Source: Bacillus luti (GTDB lineage Bacteria; Bacillota; Bacilli; Bacillales; Bacillaceae_G). Taken from it: 64,000 bases of DNA. Positions 35,759-44,626 of the stretch are shown piece after piece. The notes beneath the pieces were generated by a model. The model was not told where the DNA came from and did not search any database. It saw only the letters and a list, made by a program, of their open reading frames with translations. The position numbers and the translations under genes were made by a program. How positions within the stretch are numbered: the stretch's first letter is position 1; every line of letters starts with the position of its first letter. The DNA lies in contig NZ_MACI01000022.1 in assembly GCF_001884105.1 (NCBI RefSeq), positions 1 through 64,000 on the forward strand. The letters are read 5' to 3'.

Positions 35759-36028
35759 TTGTCACAACAAAAGGGAAATAAAAGTCGAATTAATGTAGAA
35801 ATATATGGCCAACAGTATTCAGTTGTTGGCGATGAAAGTACAAGTCATATCCGCATGGTAGCAGCGATTGTGGATGATAAAATGCGCGAACTCAATGCCA
35901 AGAATCCTTCGCTTGATACGAGTAGACTAGCGGTATTGACGGCGGTAAACGTCATACACGATTACATAAAATTAAAAGAAGAACATGAAAAATTGAAAGA
36001 AAGTATGACAAAAAAAGGAATGGAATAA
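35759..36028 (+). CDS. zapA: Cell division protein ZapA
   Basis: 89-residue FtsZ-ring stabiliser. The N-terminal segment [15 protein letters not shown] with the later [18 protein letters not shown] region is the ZapA globular head, followed by a C-terminal coiled coil ([12 protein letters not shown]). I chose TTG 35759 because TTGGAGG (35744-35750) is 8 bases upstream. The next gene starts 1 base after its stop, so zapA and cvpA are coupled. Confidence 0.92.
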   Translation: MSQQKGNKSRINVEIYGQQYSVVGDESTSHIRMVAAIVDDKMRELNAKNPSLDTSRLAVLTAVNVIHDYIKLKEEHEKLKESMTKKGME

Positions 36029-36029
36029 C

Positions 36030-36569
36030 ATGATTGATATTATTATCATTTTACTGCTTGTTATGGGATTTTTCCTTGGCTTACGCAGAGGGTTTATTCT
36101 GCAGCTTGTAAAGTTAACAAGCTTTATTATCGCATACCTTGTTGCATACTGGTACTGTAAAGATTTAGCGCCAGCACTTGCGAAATTTATTCCGTATCCA
36201 TTTGATAAAAATGTATCTGTTCCAGAATGGATTGATGCAAATAATATTGAAACTGTATTTTACCAAGCGATTGCGTTTATCGTATTATTTATTATTACAA
36301 AAATCGCACTTTCATTGCTCGGTAATTTGTTAAATATGTTTGCAGAAATACCGGTTTTAAAGCAAGTAAATGCGTTTGCGGGGGCGATCCTCGGATTTTT
36401 AGAAGTATACATTATTTTGTTTGTATTAATTATCGTTGGAAATATTCTTCCGATTGAACAAGTACAAACACCATTACAAAAATCATCAATTAGCAACATA
36501 ATTGTAGACGATACACCGATTCTTTCTGAAAAGGTGAAGGAGCTATGGCAGACAGGTAGCAAAGTATAA
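36030..36569 (+). CDS. CvpA-family membrane protein (YshB)
   Basis: 179 residues with four hydrophobic segments (about 3-21, 25-45, 75-97 and 113-135), matching the CvpA/colicin V production family. The N-terminal GFFLGLRRGFILQL motif is typical. The family's molecular role is not settled. It follows zapA by 1 base. A hairpin with a T-run after its stop partly separates it from polX. Confidence 0.88.
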   Translation: MIDIIIILLLVMGFFLGLRRGFILQLVKLTSFIIAYLVAYWYCKDLAPALAKFIPYPFDKNVSVPEWIDANNIETVFYQAIAFIVLFIITKIALSLLGNLLNMFAEIPVLKQVNAFAGAILGFLEVYIILFVLIIVGNILPIEQVQTPLQKSSISNIIVDDTPILSEKVKELWQTGSKV

Positions 36570-36600
36570 CTTCTCTTTTTTCGGAAAGGGAAGTTTTTTT
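36568..36600 (+). terminator. Terminator between cvpA-type gene and polX
   Basis: AACTTCTCTTTT pairs with GAAAGGGAAGTT (about 36568-36593), then seven Ts. It lies only 22 bases before polX, so polX needs read-through or a promoter hidden here. Confidence 0.65.
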
Positions 36601-36621
36601 CTATGAAAGAAAGGCGGGGCA

Positions 36622-38343
36622 ATGATGAAAGTAAATAAAAAACAAGTTATCAAATTACTAGAAACAATTGGTCTTTTTATGGAATTGAAGGGTGCGAATC
36701 CATTTAAAATATCTGCATTTCGTAAAGCAGCAGCAGCGTTAGAAAGTGATGATCGTAGTCTTTCTGAAATTGAAGATTTTACAAAGATTCCAGGCATCGG
36801 AAAAGGAACGGCAGCAGTTATTCAAGAATATATAGAATCGGGAACATCTGAAGTATTACAAGAGCTTGAAACAGAAGTACCGAGTAGTTTATTACCGCTA
36901 TTAAAACTACCAGGCCTTGGTGGTAAAAAGGTAGCAAAGTTATATAAAGAACTTGGTGTTGTTGATATGGAATCGCTAAAAGCTGTTTGTGAGGAAAATA
37001 AAGTACAGGCTTTAGCAGGTTTCGGTAAGAAGACAGAGGAGAAAATATTAGAAGCAATCGATCAAGTAGGGTCTCGTCCAGAGCGTTTACCAATCGCGAT
37101 GGTATTGCCTATTGCCGGGGAAATAGAGGAGAAATTGTCGAATATTGCTGAAGTAATTCGTTTCTCTCGCGCTGGTAGCTTGCGCCGAGTTCGTGAGACA
37201 GTGAAGGATTTAGACTTCATTATTGCAACGACAGAGCCAGCAGCGGTACGTGAGCATTTATTACAGTTCGATAATATGATTGAAGTAATCGCGAGCGGTG
37301 ATACGAAAGTTTCTGTTCGTCTTCAATATGAATATGATATTTCAATTGATTTCCGCTTAGTAAAACCAGAAGAGTTTATTACAACTCTTCACCATTTCAC
37401 AGGATCAAAAGACCATAACGTAAAAATGCGTCAAATCGCAAAAGATAAAGGCGAGAAAATTAGTGAGTACGGTGTAGAGAACTTGGAAACAGGTGAAGTG
37501 AAGACATTTGCAACAGAAGAGGAGTTCTTTGCTCATTTCGGTCTTCCATTTATCCCGCCAGAAGTGCGTGAAGATGGAAAGGAAATTGAATTAATTAAAG
37601 AGTATCCAAACTTAATTCAGTTCTCTGATATACAAGGTGATTTACATATGCATACAACATGGAGTGACGGTGCCTTTTCCATTGAAGAAATGGTACAAGC
37701 ATGTCGTGCTCGTGGGTATAAGTTTATGGCGATTACGGACCATTCACAATACTTAAAAGTAGCGAACGGTTTAACGAAAGAGCGTCTTCGTGAACAAGCA
37801 AAAGAAATTGAACGTATGAATGAGAAGTACCCAGACATTACAATTTTACGCGGAATTGAAATGGACATTTTACCGGATGCCTCGCTTGATTTTGATGACG
37901 AAGTATTGGCAGAACTAGATTATGTCATTGGAGCGATTCACTCTAGCTTCTCACAAGACCGTGAAACGATTATGAAACGTCTTCGCGCTGCGCTAGAGAA
38001 TAAACATGTCACAATGATTGCCCATCCGACAGGACGTCTTCTTGGACGCCGTGAGGGCTATGATGTAGATACAGATTTATTAATTGAGCTCGCAAAAGAA
38101 ACAAATACAGTTTTAGAATTAAATGCGAATCCGAACCGTCTAGATTTAAGCGCGAAATTATTAAAACAAGCACAAGATGCCGGTGTAAAAGTAGCGATTA
38201 ATACGGATGCTCATACGCTTGAAATGTTAGAAGATATGGAAACAGGTGTAGCGGCAGCACGTAAAGGTTGGATTCAAAAAGATAACGTGATTAACACATG
38301 GGATATTGAACGTTTATTAGACTATATTAAACGTAATAAGTAA
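36622..38343 (+). CDS. polX: DNA polymerase X with PHP nuclease domain
   Basis: 573 residues, typical of Bacillus PolX (YshC). The N-terminal Pol-beta-like part has helix-hairpin-helix motifs ([18 protein letters not shown]) and the nucleotidyl-transferase acidic pair in [11 protein letters not shown]. The C-terminal PHP domain has metal-binding clusters [23 protein letters not shown] and IHSSFS, giving 3'-5' exonuclease and AP-site activity. It works in base excision and gap repair. The ATG at 36622 or the next one at 36625 could be used. mutS2 follows 19 bases later. Confidence 0.92.
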   Translation: MMKVNKKQVIKLLETIGLFMELKGANPFKISAFRKAAAALESDDRSLSEIEDFTKIPGIGKGTAAVIQEYIESGTSEVLQELETEVPSSLLPLLKLPGLGGKKVAKLYKELGVVDMESLKAVCEENKVQALAGFGKKTEEKILEAIDQVGSRPERLPIAMVLPIAGEIEEKLSNIAEVIRFSRAGSLRRVRETVKDLDFIIATTEPAAVREHLLQFDNMIEVIASGDTKVSVRLQYEYDISIDFRLVKPEEFITTLHHFTGSKDHNVKMRQIAKDKGEKISEYGVENLETGEVKTFATEEEFFAHFGLPFIPPEVREDGKEIELIKEYPNLIQFSDIQGDLHMHTTWSDGAFSIEEMVQACRARGYKFMAITDHSQYLKVANGLTKERLREQAKEIERMNEKYPDITILRGIEMDILPDASLDFDDEVLAELDYVIGAIHSSFSQDRETIMKRLRAALENKHVTMIAHPTGRLLGRREGYDVDTDLLIELAKETNTVLELNANPNRLDLSAKLLKQAQDAGVKVAINTDAHTLEMLEDMETGVAAARKGWIQKDNVINTWDIERLLDYIKRNK

Positions 38344-38362
38344 CACAAGGGGGACCTGCAAC

Positions 38363-40723
38363 ATGTTAGAAAGAACGTTGCGTGTATTAGAATACAATAA
38401 AGTAAAAGAACAATTACTTGAACATACAGCCTCTTCACTTGGTCGTGATAAAGTGAAGCATTTAGTGCCGAGCACTGATTTTGAAGAAATTGTAGAGATG
38501 CAAGATACAACGGATGAAGCAGCGAAAGTCATTCGTTTAAAAGGTAGTGCACCATTAGGTGGTATTACGGATATTCGCTCAAATGTGAAGCGTGCAAAGA
38601 TCGGAAGTATGTTAAGCCCAAATGAGCTACTGGATATTGCGAATACGATGTACGGTAGTCGTAATATGAAACGTTTCATTGAAGATATGGTTGATAATGG
38701 TGTCGAGCTTCCAATTTTAGAAACTCATGTCGCTCAAATTGTATCTTTATATGACTTAGAAAAGAAAATTACAAATTGTATCGGTGATGGCGGTGAAGTA
38801 GTCGATAGCGCAAGTGATAAACTGCGTGGTATTCGTACTCAAATTCGTACTGCGGAAAGCCGTATTCGTGAAAAGTTAGAAAACATGACGCGTTCTTCAA
38901 ACGCGCAAAAGATGCTGTCTGACTCGATTGTAACGATTCGTAACGAACGCTACGTAATCCCGGTAAAACAAGAATACCGCGGTGTATATGGCGGTATTGT
39001 TCACGATCAATCGGCTTCTGGACAAACGTTATTTATTGAACCACAAGTCATTGTCGAATTAAATAACGCGCTTCAAGAAGCACGTGTGAAAGAAAAACAA
39101 GAAATTGAACGCATCTTATTGATGTTAACAGAAGAAGTGGCAGTAGAAGCCGATATCGTTTTATCAAACGTAGAAGTAGTTGCAAATCTTGATTTCATCT
39201 TTGCGAAAGCTTTTTATGCGAAACGAATTAAAGCAACGAAACCAATCGTAAATAACGAGCGCTATATGGATTTAAGACAAGCACGTCATCCGCTTATTGA
39301 TCCAGAAATTATTGTGCCAAATAACATTATGTTAGGTAAAGATTTCACGACAATTGTTATTACAGGACCGAATACAGGTGGTAAAACAGTTACGCTGAAA
39401 ACAGTTGGTATTTGTGTATTAATGGCGCAATCCGGTCTTCACATTCCAGTAATGGATGAGTCAGAGATTTGTGTATTCAAAAATATCTTTGCTGATATCG
39501 GTGATGAGCAATCGATTGAACAAAGTTTAAGTACGTTCTCCTCACATATGGTGAACATTGTTGATATTTTAGAAAAAGCTGATTTTGAAAGCTTAGTTTT
39601 ATTCGATGAATTAGGTGCTGGAACAGACCCGCAAGAAGGGGCTGCACTTGCAATTTCAATTTTAGATGAAGTATGTAATCGTGGTGCTCGCGTTGTTGCA
39701 ACGACGCATTATCCAGAATTAAAAGCATACGGATATAACCGTGAGCAAGTTATTAATGCGAGCGTTGAGTTCGACGTGAACACATTAAGTCCAACGTATA
39801 AATTATTAATCGGCGTACCAGGGCGCAGTAACGCCTTTGAAATTTCGAAGCGTCTTGGATTATCTGATCGCGTGATTGATCAAGCACGTAACCATATTAG
39901 TACAGATACAAATAAAATTGAAAATATGATTGCGAAGTTAGAAGAAAGTCAAAAGAACGCAGAGCGTGACTGGAACGAAGCAGAAGCACTTCGCAAGCAA
40001 TCTGAAAAACTTCATCGTGAATTACAACGTCAAATTGTTGAATTTAACGAAGATCGCGATGAACGATTACTAAAAGTGCAAAAAGAAGGCGAAGAAAAGG
40101 TCGAAGCTGCGAAGAAAGAAGCAGAAGGTATTATTCAAGAACTTCGTCAATTGCGTAAAGCACAGCTTGCAAACGTGAAAGATCACGAACTTATTGAAGC
40201 GAAGAGCCGTCTAGAAGGCGCAGCACCAGAGCTCGTGAAGAAACAAAAAGTAAACGTGAAAAACACTGCGCCGAAACAACAATTACGCGCAGGTGATGAA
40301 GTAAAAGTATTAACGTTCGGTCAAAAAGGTCAATTACTTGAAAAAGTAAGCGATACAGAGTGGAGCGTACAAATCGGTATTCTGAAGATGAAAGTGAAAG
40401 AATCCAATATGGAATACATTAATACACCGAAGCAAACTGAGAAAAAAGCAGTCGCAAGTGTGAAGGGGAGAGATTATCACGTTTCATTAGAACTTGACCT
40501 TCGTGGTGAACGATTTGAAAATGCAATGGTGCGCGTTGAGAAATATTTAGACGATGCACAGCTTGCAAGCTATCCTCGCGTATCAATTATTCACGGTAAA
40601 GGAACAGGAGCGCTTCGCCAAGGTGTACAAGATTACTTGAAGAAGCACCGCGGTGTGAAAACATTCCGTTACGGTGACATGGGCGAGGGAGGCCTAGGTG
40701 TAACAGTTGTCGAATTAAAATAG
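38363..40723 (+). CDS. mutS2: Endonuclease MutS2
   Basis: 786 residues. It lacks the N-terminal mismatch-recognition domain of MutS and has the core, clamp and ATPase regions. Walker [14 protein letters not shown] and Walker [14 protein letters not shown] are present. A long coiled-coil linker (about 515-640) leads to a C-terminal SMR nuclease domain ([12 protein letters not shown], then [11 protein letters not shown]). Family roles are suppression of recombination and, in B. subtilis, rescue of collided ribosomes. It is in an operon with polX. Confidence 0.94.
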   Translation: MLERTLRVLEYNKVKEQLLEHTASSLGRDKVKHLVPSTDFEEIVEMQDTTDEAAKVIRLKGSAPLGGITDIRSNVKRAKIGSMLSPNELLDIANTMYGSRNMKRFIEDMVDNGVELPILETHVAQIVSLYDLEKKITNCIGDGGEVVDSASDKLRGIRTQIRTAESRIREKLENMTRSSNAQKMLSDSIVTIRNERYVIPVKQEYRGVYGGIVHDQSASGQTLFIEPQVIVELNNALQEARVKEKQEIERILLMLTEEVAVEADIVLSNVEVVANLDFIFAKAFYAKRIKATKPIVNNERYMDLRQARHPLIDPEIIVPNNIMLGKDFTTIVITGPNTGGKTVTLKTVGICVLMAQSGLHIPVMDESEICVFKNIFADIGDEQSIEQSLSTFSSHMVNIVDILEKADFESLVLFDELGAGTDPQEGAALAISILDEVCNRGARVVATTHYPELKAYGYNREQVINASVEFDVNTLSPTYKLLIGVPGRSNAFEISKRLGLSDRVIDQARNHISTDTNKIENMIAKLEESQKNAERDWNEAEALRKQSEKLHRELQRQIVEFNEDRDERLLKVQKEGEEKVEAAKKEAEGIIQELRQLRKAQLANVKDHELIEAKSRLEGAAPELVKKQKVNVKNTAPKQQLRAGDEVKVLTFGQKGQLLEKVSDTEWSVQIGILKMKVKESNMEYINTPKQTEKKAVASVKGRDYHVSLELDLRGERFENAMVRVEKYLDDAQLASYPRVSIIHGKGTGALRQGVQDYLKKHRGVKTFRYGDMGEGGLGVTVVELK

Positions 40724-40753
40724 AAAACAACGAAACAAAGGGGAAACCATTAT

Positions 40754-40846
40754 ATGTTTATGGACAAACTTGCAAAAGTATTGTTAGCTTGTTGTGGAAT
40801 ATTTTTGGTGATTGGGGTTATTTATTTAGTTGTTTTTGCGAAGTAA
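40754..40846 (+). CDS. 30-residue single-pass membrane peptide
   Basis: A short frame, ATG 40754 to TAA 40844, preceded by AAAGGGG about 11 bases upstream and by no other competing frame. After a short basic start (MFMDKLAKV) it has one hydrophobic helix (about 9-28) ending AK. It follows mutS2 by 30 bases and is closed by a long hairpin, so it is likely the last gene of the polX-mutS2 transcript. No family recognised. Confidence 0.5.
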   Translation: MFMDKLAKVLLACCGIFLVIGVIYLVVFAK

Positions 40847-40850
40847 ACGA

Positions 40851-40894
40851 GCGTCAATCGTGGCAGAATGATATTGCCATAGATTGACGCTTTT
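40851..40894 (+). terminator. Terminator of the mutS2 transcript
   Basis: GCGTCAATC (40851-40859) pairs with GATTGACGC (40882-40890), with an inner TGGCA/TGCCA pairing. The T-run is short (four). Confidence 0.65.
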
Positions 40895-40918
40895 AATCTA
40901 TATGAAAAGGAATAAGAG

Positions 40919-41608
40919 ATGAAAATCAACCAATACATAAGCGAAGCAAAATCCTGCTCCAGACGTGAAACAGACCGCCTTATTAAAGCTGGACGCGTGG
41001 CTATTAACGGCGAAATATGTACGCACGGTGCACTCGTGAGCAATGGTGATGTTGTAACGATTGATGGACAGATTATTGCAAAAGAAGAGAGAGAAAAGGT
41101 GTATATCGCCTTTCATAAACCAGTCGGAATTACTTGTACAGCAGCCGAGCATATTGAAGATAACATTATTGAGTATATTAATTATCCAGAGCGTATCTTT
41201 CCTGTTGGACGATTAGATAAAGCGTCGGAAGGACTTATTTTATTAACGAATGATGGCGGGATTGCGAATCAAATTTTACACGGTGATCATGAGCACGAGA
41301 AAGAATATGTTGTCACAGTTGATAAGCCATTTACAGATTGGTTTATTAATGAGATGTCCAGCGGCGTAAAGATTAAAGATGGAATGACGAAGCCATGTAA
41401 AGTGACGAGAATTGATCAATCTACATTTCGCATCGTTTTAACGCAAGGAATGAACAGACAAATTCGTAGAATGAGCCGTGCTTTCGGGTTTACTGTAACA
41501 AAGTTAAAGCGAGTTCGTATTATGAATATAGAGCTAAATGGACTGGAATCTGGAAAGTGGCGGGATATTACAGCGGAAGAATTGGAAATATTAATAGGAC
41601 AGTTATAG
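40919..41608 (+). CDS. rluF: 23S rRNA pseudouridine synthase, RluF type
   Basis: 229-residue RsuA/RluB/E/F-family enzyme. The N-terminal S4 RNA-binding domain (about 1-50, KINQYISEAKSCSRRETDRLI) precedes the catalytic domain, whose Asp is in VGRLDKASEGLILLTND and whose later motif is TQGMNRQIRRM. It isomerises a uridine of 23S rRNA; the RluF assignment (position 2604 in E. coli numbering) is by overall similarity. AAAAGG precedes the ATG. A terminator overlaps its stop codon. Confidence 0.85.
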   Translation: MKINQYISEAKSCSRRETDRLIKAGRVAINGEICTHGALVSNGDVVTIDGQIIAKEEREKVYIAFHKPVGITCTAAEHIEDNIIEYINYPERIFPVGRLDKASEGLILLTNDGGIANQILHGDHEHEKEYVVTVDKPFTDWFINEMSSGVKIKDGMTKPCKVTRIDQSTFRIVLTQGMNRQIRRMSRAFGFTVTKLKRVRIMNIELNGLESGKWRDITAEELEILIGQL

Positions 41609-41639
41609 GGAGGAAATATTTTCTCCCTATATTTTTTTG
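41605..41639 (+). terminator. Intrinsic terminator of rluF
   Basis: ATAGGGAG (41605-41612) pairs with CTCCCTAT (41623-41630), followed by seven Ts. Confidence 0.85.
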
Positions 41640-41723
41640 TCAGAAAAAATAAAACTATTGATTTTTTAAAAAATAGCCCATATAATAAAAAACAACAAGT
41701 TTCGACAAGATATTTTATAAAAG

Positions 41724-41989
41724 TAATGATGAGGACATGAGTTGTTTTTGACGATTCTCAGAGAGGGAAGCCTAGGCTGTGAGCTTCCTAATACGGAAAG
41801 ACAAACTTACCACCTCTAAACTTCAAGAGTGAACTGCATGATGCATTGTAATTCTTGGCGGATAAAACCGTTATCAATTTACACGAGCTATAAAATGAGC
41901 TTATTTTGTTATAAATTCATTTTATTAGAATAAGGGTGGAACCACGATTTCAACACTCGTCCCTTTGTTAGGGACGGGTGTTTTTTGCG
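41724..41989 (+). promoter_or_regulatory. T-box leader with threonine specifier, upstream of a BrnQ-family transporter
   Basis: The specifier ACC is at 41809-41811, in the same context (CTTACCACCTCTAAACTT) as in the thrS leader. The T-box AAGGGTGGAACCACG (41932-41946) has UGGA, again fitting tRNA-Thr. The terminator AACACTCGTCCC (41952-41963) with GGGACGGGTGTT (41971-41982) follows. Stem I is almost base-for-base the same as the thrS leader, suggesting recent duplication. Confidence 0.92.
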
Positions 41990-42084
41990 TTCTTTTACGG
42001 GGAAGTATGCTTGAAAGAGGATATGTGACGGATTTTAATTCTGAATATTTTGTTAATATAAAAATATGTAGGAGGTTAGTAGAA

Positions 42085-43410
42085 ATGAAATCATCTTTAA
42101 AGTTTTCTGAGATGTTTGCAATAAGTTTAATGTTATTTGCACTATTTTTCGGTGCAGGTAATATGATTTTCCCGCCGGCTTTAGGACAAGGTGCTGGAAC
42201 AGATGTATGGATCGCGTTGTTTGGTTTTATCGTAACAGGCGTTGGATTACCTTTATTAGGAGTTATCGTTATAGCCTTAAAGGGAGATATTAACGAGCTA
42301 GCGGGACGTGTGCATCCTATATTCGCACTAGTTTTTATCACTGCAATTTATTTATGTTTAGGCGTATTCGTAAGTGTTCCACGTACAGGAACTGTTGCTT
42401 ATGAAATGAGTGTTGCACCATTTTTACCAAGTGAGATAGCTAGTCAATCGTATCCACTTGTTATCTTTACATTCATTTTCTTTGCTGTAACTTTCTATTT
42501 AGCTTTAAACCCATCGAAATTAGTGGGCCGCATCGGTAAAGTGTTAACTCCAATTTTGTTAGCTGTTATTGCAATTATTGTAGTGAAAGCACTTATTACA
42601 CCAATCGGAGAATTTGGTGCACCGACAGAAGTATATAGTGCTCCTCTTTTTAAAGGTTTTATTGACGGATATTTAACTTTAGATGGACTTGCAGCACTTG
42701 TTTTCGGAAATGTTGTTATTAATGCTTTAAAAGCAAAGGGTGTTACAAATAAAAATAGCATTGCGAAAGTAACAATCTTTGCAGGGTTTATTGCGGCACT
42801 CGGTTTATTACTTGTGTATTTAGCGCTTGCTTACCTTGGAGCTTCTAGTGTATCTCTTGGAATGGGAGCAAACGGAGGAATTATTTTAACAAATGTTGTG
42901 AATCATTTATTTGGAAGTTACGGAACTTTATTACTAGGTATCGCAATTACAGCAGCATGTTTAACAACTTCTGTAGGCATTGTTGCCGCTTGTGGAGAAT
43001 ATTTTTCTTCCTTATTACCGAAGCTTTCATATCAAAAAGTTGTTTTCATTTTCTGTGTATTAGCATTTATGGTAGCGAATCTTGGATTAACTCAGTTAAA
43101 TGCATTAGCATTACCAATTTTAATCGCAATTTATCCAATTGGAATCGTTCTTATCGTATTATCACTCGTTGAAAACTACGTTCGTCTTCCATTAGCGATG
43201 TACGTGGGTGGTATTGTAGGAGCATTTGCAATAAGTTTCTTTGATGGATTACACAATGCGAATCTTCAAATTGCAGCATTAGCACCTATTTTAGATAAGA
43301 TCCCATTATATAGTGTAGGGATTGGGTGGTTAGTTCCAGGTATGATCGGTATAGGATTTGGTTATATAATTTCTAAGTTTCAAAAGCATGAAATTGCTGT
43401 AGAAAAATAG
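42085..43410 (+). CDS. BrnQ/LIVCS-family amino acid transporter, probably for threonine
   Basis: 441 residues with about 12 hydrophobic segments, matching the LIVCS family of cation-coupled branched-chain amino acid carriers. The signature FALFFGAGNMIFPPALGQ is near residue 17. ATG 42085 follows AGGAGG at 9 bases; the in-frame ORF further upstream runs through the T-box terminator. The family usually carries Leu, Ile and Val, but the leader reads Thr, so the transporter is expected to be induced on threonine limitation and may import threonine. A terminator follows. Confidence 0.88.
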   Translation: MKSSLKFSEMFAISLMLFALFFGAGNMIFPPALGQGAGTDVWIALFGFIVTGVGLPLLGVIVIALKGDINELAGRVHPIFALVFITAIYLCLGVFVSVPRTGTVAYEMSVAPFLPSEIASQSYPLVIFTFIFFAVTFYLALNPSKLVGRIGKVLTPILLAVIAIIVVKALITPIGEFGAPTEVYSAPLFKGFIDGYLTLDGLAALVFGNVVINALKAKGVTNKNSIAKVTIFAGFIAALGLLLVYLALAYLGASSVSLGMGANGGIILTNVVNHLFGSYGTLLLGIAITAACLTTSVGIVAACGEYFSSLLPKLSYQKVVFIFCVLAFMVANLGLTQLNALALPILIAIYPIGIVLIVLSLVENYVRLPLAMYVGGIVGAFAISFFDGLHNANLQIAALAPILDKIPLYSVGIGWLVPGMIGIGFGYIISKFQKHEIAVEK

Positions 43411-43417
43411 AGAAAAG

Positions 43418-43449
43418 AGGCTTCCTATGAAAGGAAGCCTTTTTTTTTT
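43418..43449 (+). terminator. Intrinsic terminator of the BrnQ-family gene
   Basis: AGGCTTCCT (43418-43426) pairs with AGGAAGCCT (43432-43440), then a long T-run. Confidence 0.88.
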
Positions 43450-43507
43450 GTAGAAAAAGCTGCATATAGGGAAATTTAGATATTAAAAATTTTATACGTA
43501 ATATAGT

Positions 43508-43536
43508 TGACAAAAAAATTATGAGTAGGCTAAGAT
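43508..43536 (+). promoter_or_regulatory. Promoter-like sequence far upstream of isdC
   Basis: TTGACA (43508-43513), a 17-base spacer and TAAGAT (43531-43536). It lies nearly 400 bases before isdC and about 130 bases upstream of the first Fur box. No gene is visible between it and isdC, so its product is unknown. Confidence 0.35.
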
Positions 43537-43665
43537 TGACTTAGTTGTGGAAATATTGGAAGGGAAGTGAGGGGAAGGAGAGACGGACTTGTCTGTGACT
43601 ATATTATTTTGCTAGAAGAGGTGATAAATAGTAGGATAGAGGAAGTTTTATTTTTTTGAACCCCA

Positions 43666-43869
43666 TTGAGAATGATAATCAATATATTTAAAATGTACTT
43701 TGATTCAATAAATACTTCTTTGTATAAGGAGTTATGAGGATAGATTATTTTTTTGGACTATAGTGAGAATGATAATCACTAAATCTCAAGTTACATATTG
43801 TTATTCGTCATGAAATAGAGATTAAATGATTATTTTTTTTCTTATATATTGAGAATAATTATCATTTTC
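43666..43869. promoter_or_regulatory. Three Fur boxes upstream of isdC
   Basis: Box 1 is TTGAGAATGATAATCAA (43666-43682). Box 2 is AGTGAGAATGATAATCACT (43762-43780), with palindromic ends. Box 3 is GAGAATAATTATCATTTTC (43851-43869), 15 of 19 positions matching the classical consensus. They are spaced about 90-95 bp apart. Fur with iron would repress isdC and the genes behind it; the presence of three well-separated sites is unusual. Confidence 0.8.
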
Positions 43870-43911
43870 AAAAATATAAAATAAAAGGGAAATAAGGAGG
43901 TAGTAAGGGAA

Positions 43912-44607
43912 ATGAGAAAGTTTTCTGTATTACCCGCTTTTATTATGACATTTGTATGTATGCTAGCTTTTCTTGTAGTGCCATTCGGACAAGCTTCAGC
44001 AAAATTAGCTGACGGTACTTACGATATTAACTATGTGATACAAAAAGCGGAAAACAATTCAGCTTCAATGGCCAATGATTATTTTGAAAAGCCAGCAAAA
44101 TTAGTAGTAAAAAACGGTGAGATGAGAGTACAAATTCCGATGAATCATAGTGCTTGGATTACAGAATTTAAAGCACCAGAGAACGGGAATTTTGTTGATG
44201 CAAAAGTTGTTAGTAAAGATGAATCGGCGGATAAAAGAACAGTAGAGTTTAAAGTGGACGATTTATCTAAGCCAGCAGCTGCAAAAATTCATGTTGTTGT
44301 ACCAAATGTAAATTATGATCATAATTACACAATTCGCTTTGCGTTTGATGCAAACGTAAAAGCGGTAGGTGGAGAAAATACAGCAACTACTGTAACAAAG
44401 AATAATGATCAAACAAAAACAGATACAAAAGTAAAAGAAGAAGTGAAGAAAGAAGAGAGTAAAGAGGCAAACAAAGGAAAGAATGAGAGTGGTAAAACTG
44501 AAAAAACAGATAATCCAAAAACTGGTGATGAAGCACGCATCGGATTATTTGCAGCGTTACTCCTTATTTCGGGTGTTTTCTTAATTCGTAAAGTACGTCA
44601 AAACTAA
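43912..44607 (+). CDS. isdC: IsdC, wall-anchored haem-binding NEAT protein
   Basis: 231 residues. A signal peptide (about 1-31, ending GQASA) precedes one NEAT domain (about 32-150) with the haem-binding Tyr pair in VNYDHNYTIRF (Y135 and Y139). A Lys/Glu-rich linker then leads to the sorting signal NPKTG near 202, a hydrophobic stretch and a basic tail (RKVRQN). NPKTG is the motif used by sortase B, encoded downstream at 50543. The protein relays haem through the wall toward the membrane transporter. AGGAGG precedes the ATG, and Fur boxes lie upstream. Confidence 0.93.
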   Translation: MRKFSVLPAFIMTFVCMLAFLVVPFGQASAKLADGTYDINYVIQKAENNSASMANDYFEKPAKLVVKNGEMRVQIPMNHSAWITEFKAPENGNFVDAKVVSKDESADKRTVEFKVDDLSKPAAAKIHVVVPNVNYDHNYTIRFAFDANVKAVGGENTATTVTKNNDQTKTDTKVKEEVKKEESKEANKGKNESGKTEKTDNPKTGDEARIGLFAALLLISGVFLIRKVRQN

Positions 44608-44626
44608 ATAAAGGAGCGGTATTCCA

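Noticed and set aside
41965-42084. Upstream extension of the BrnQ-family protein
   Set aside because: The added residues come from the T-box terminator region and do not fit the family; ATG 42085 follows AGGAGG.
43560-43600. G-rich purine tract before isdC as a possible G-quadruplex
   Set aside because: The G-runs are mostly two to four bases with uneven spacing; a stable quadruplex is not supported by the sequence alone.
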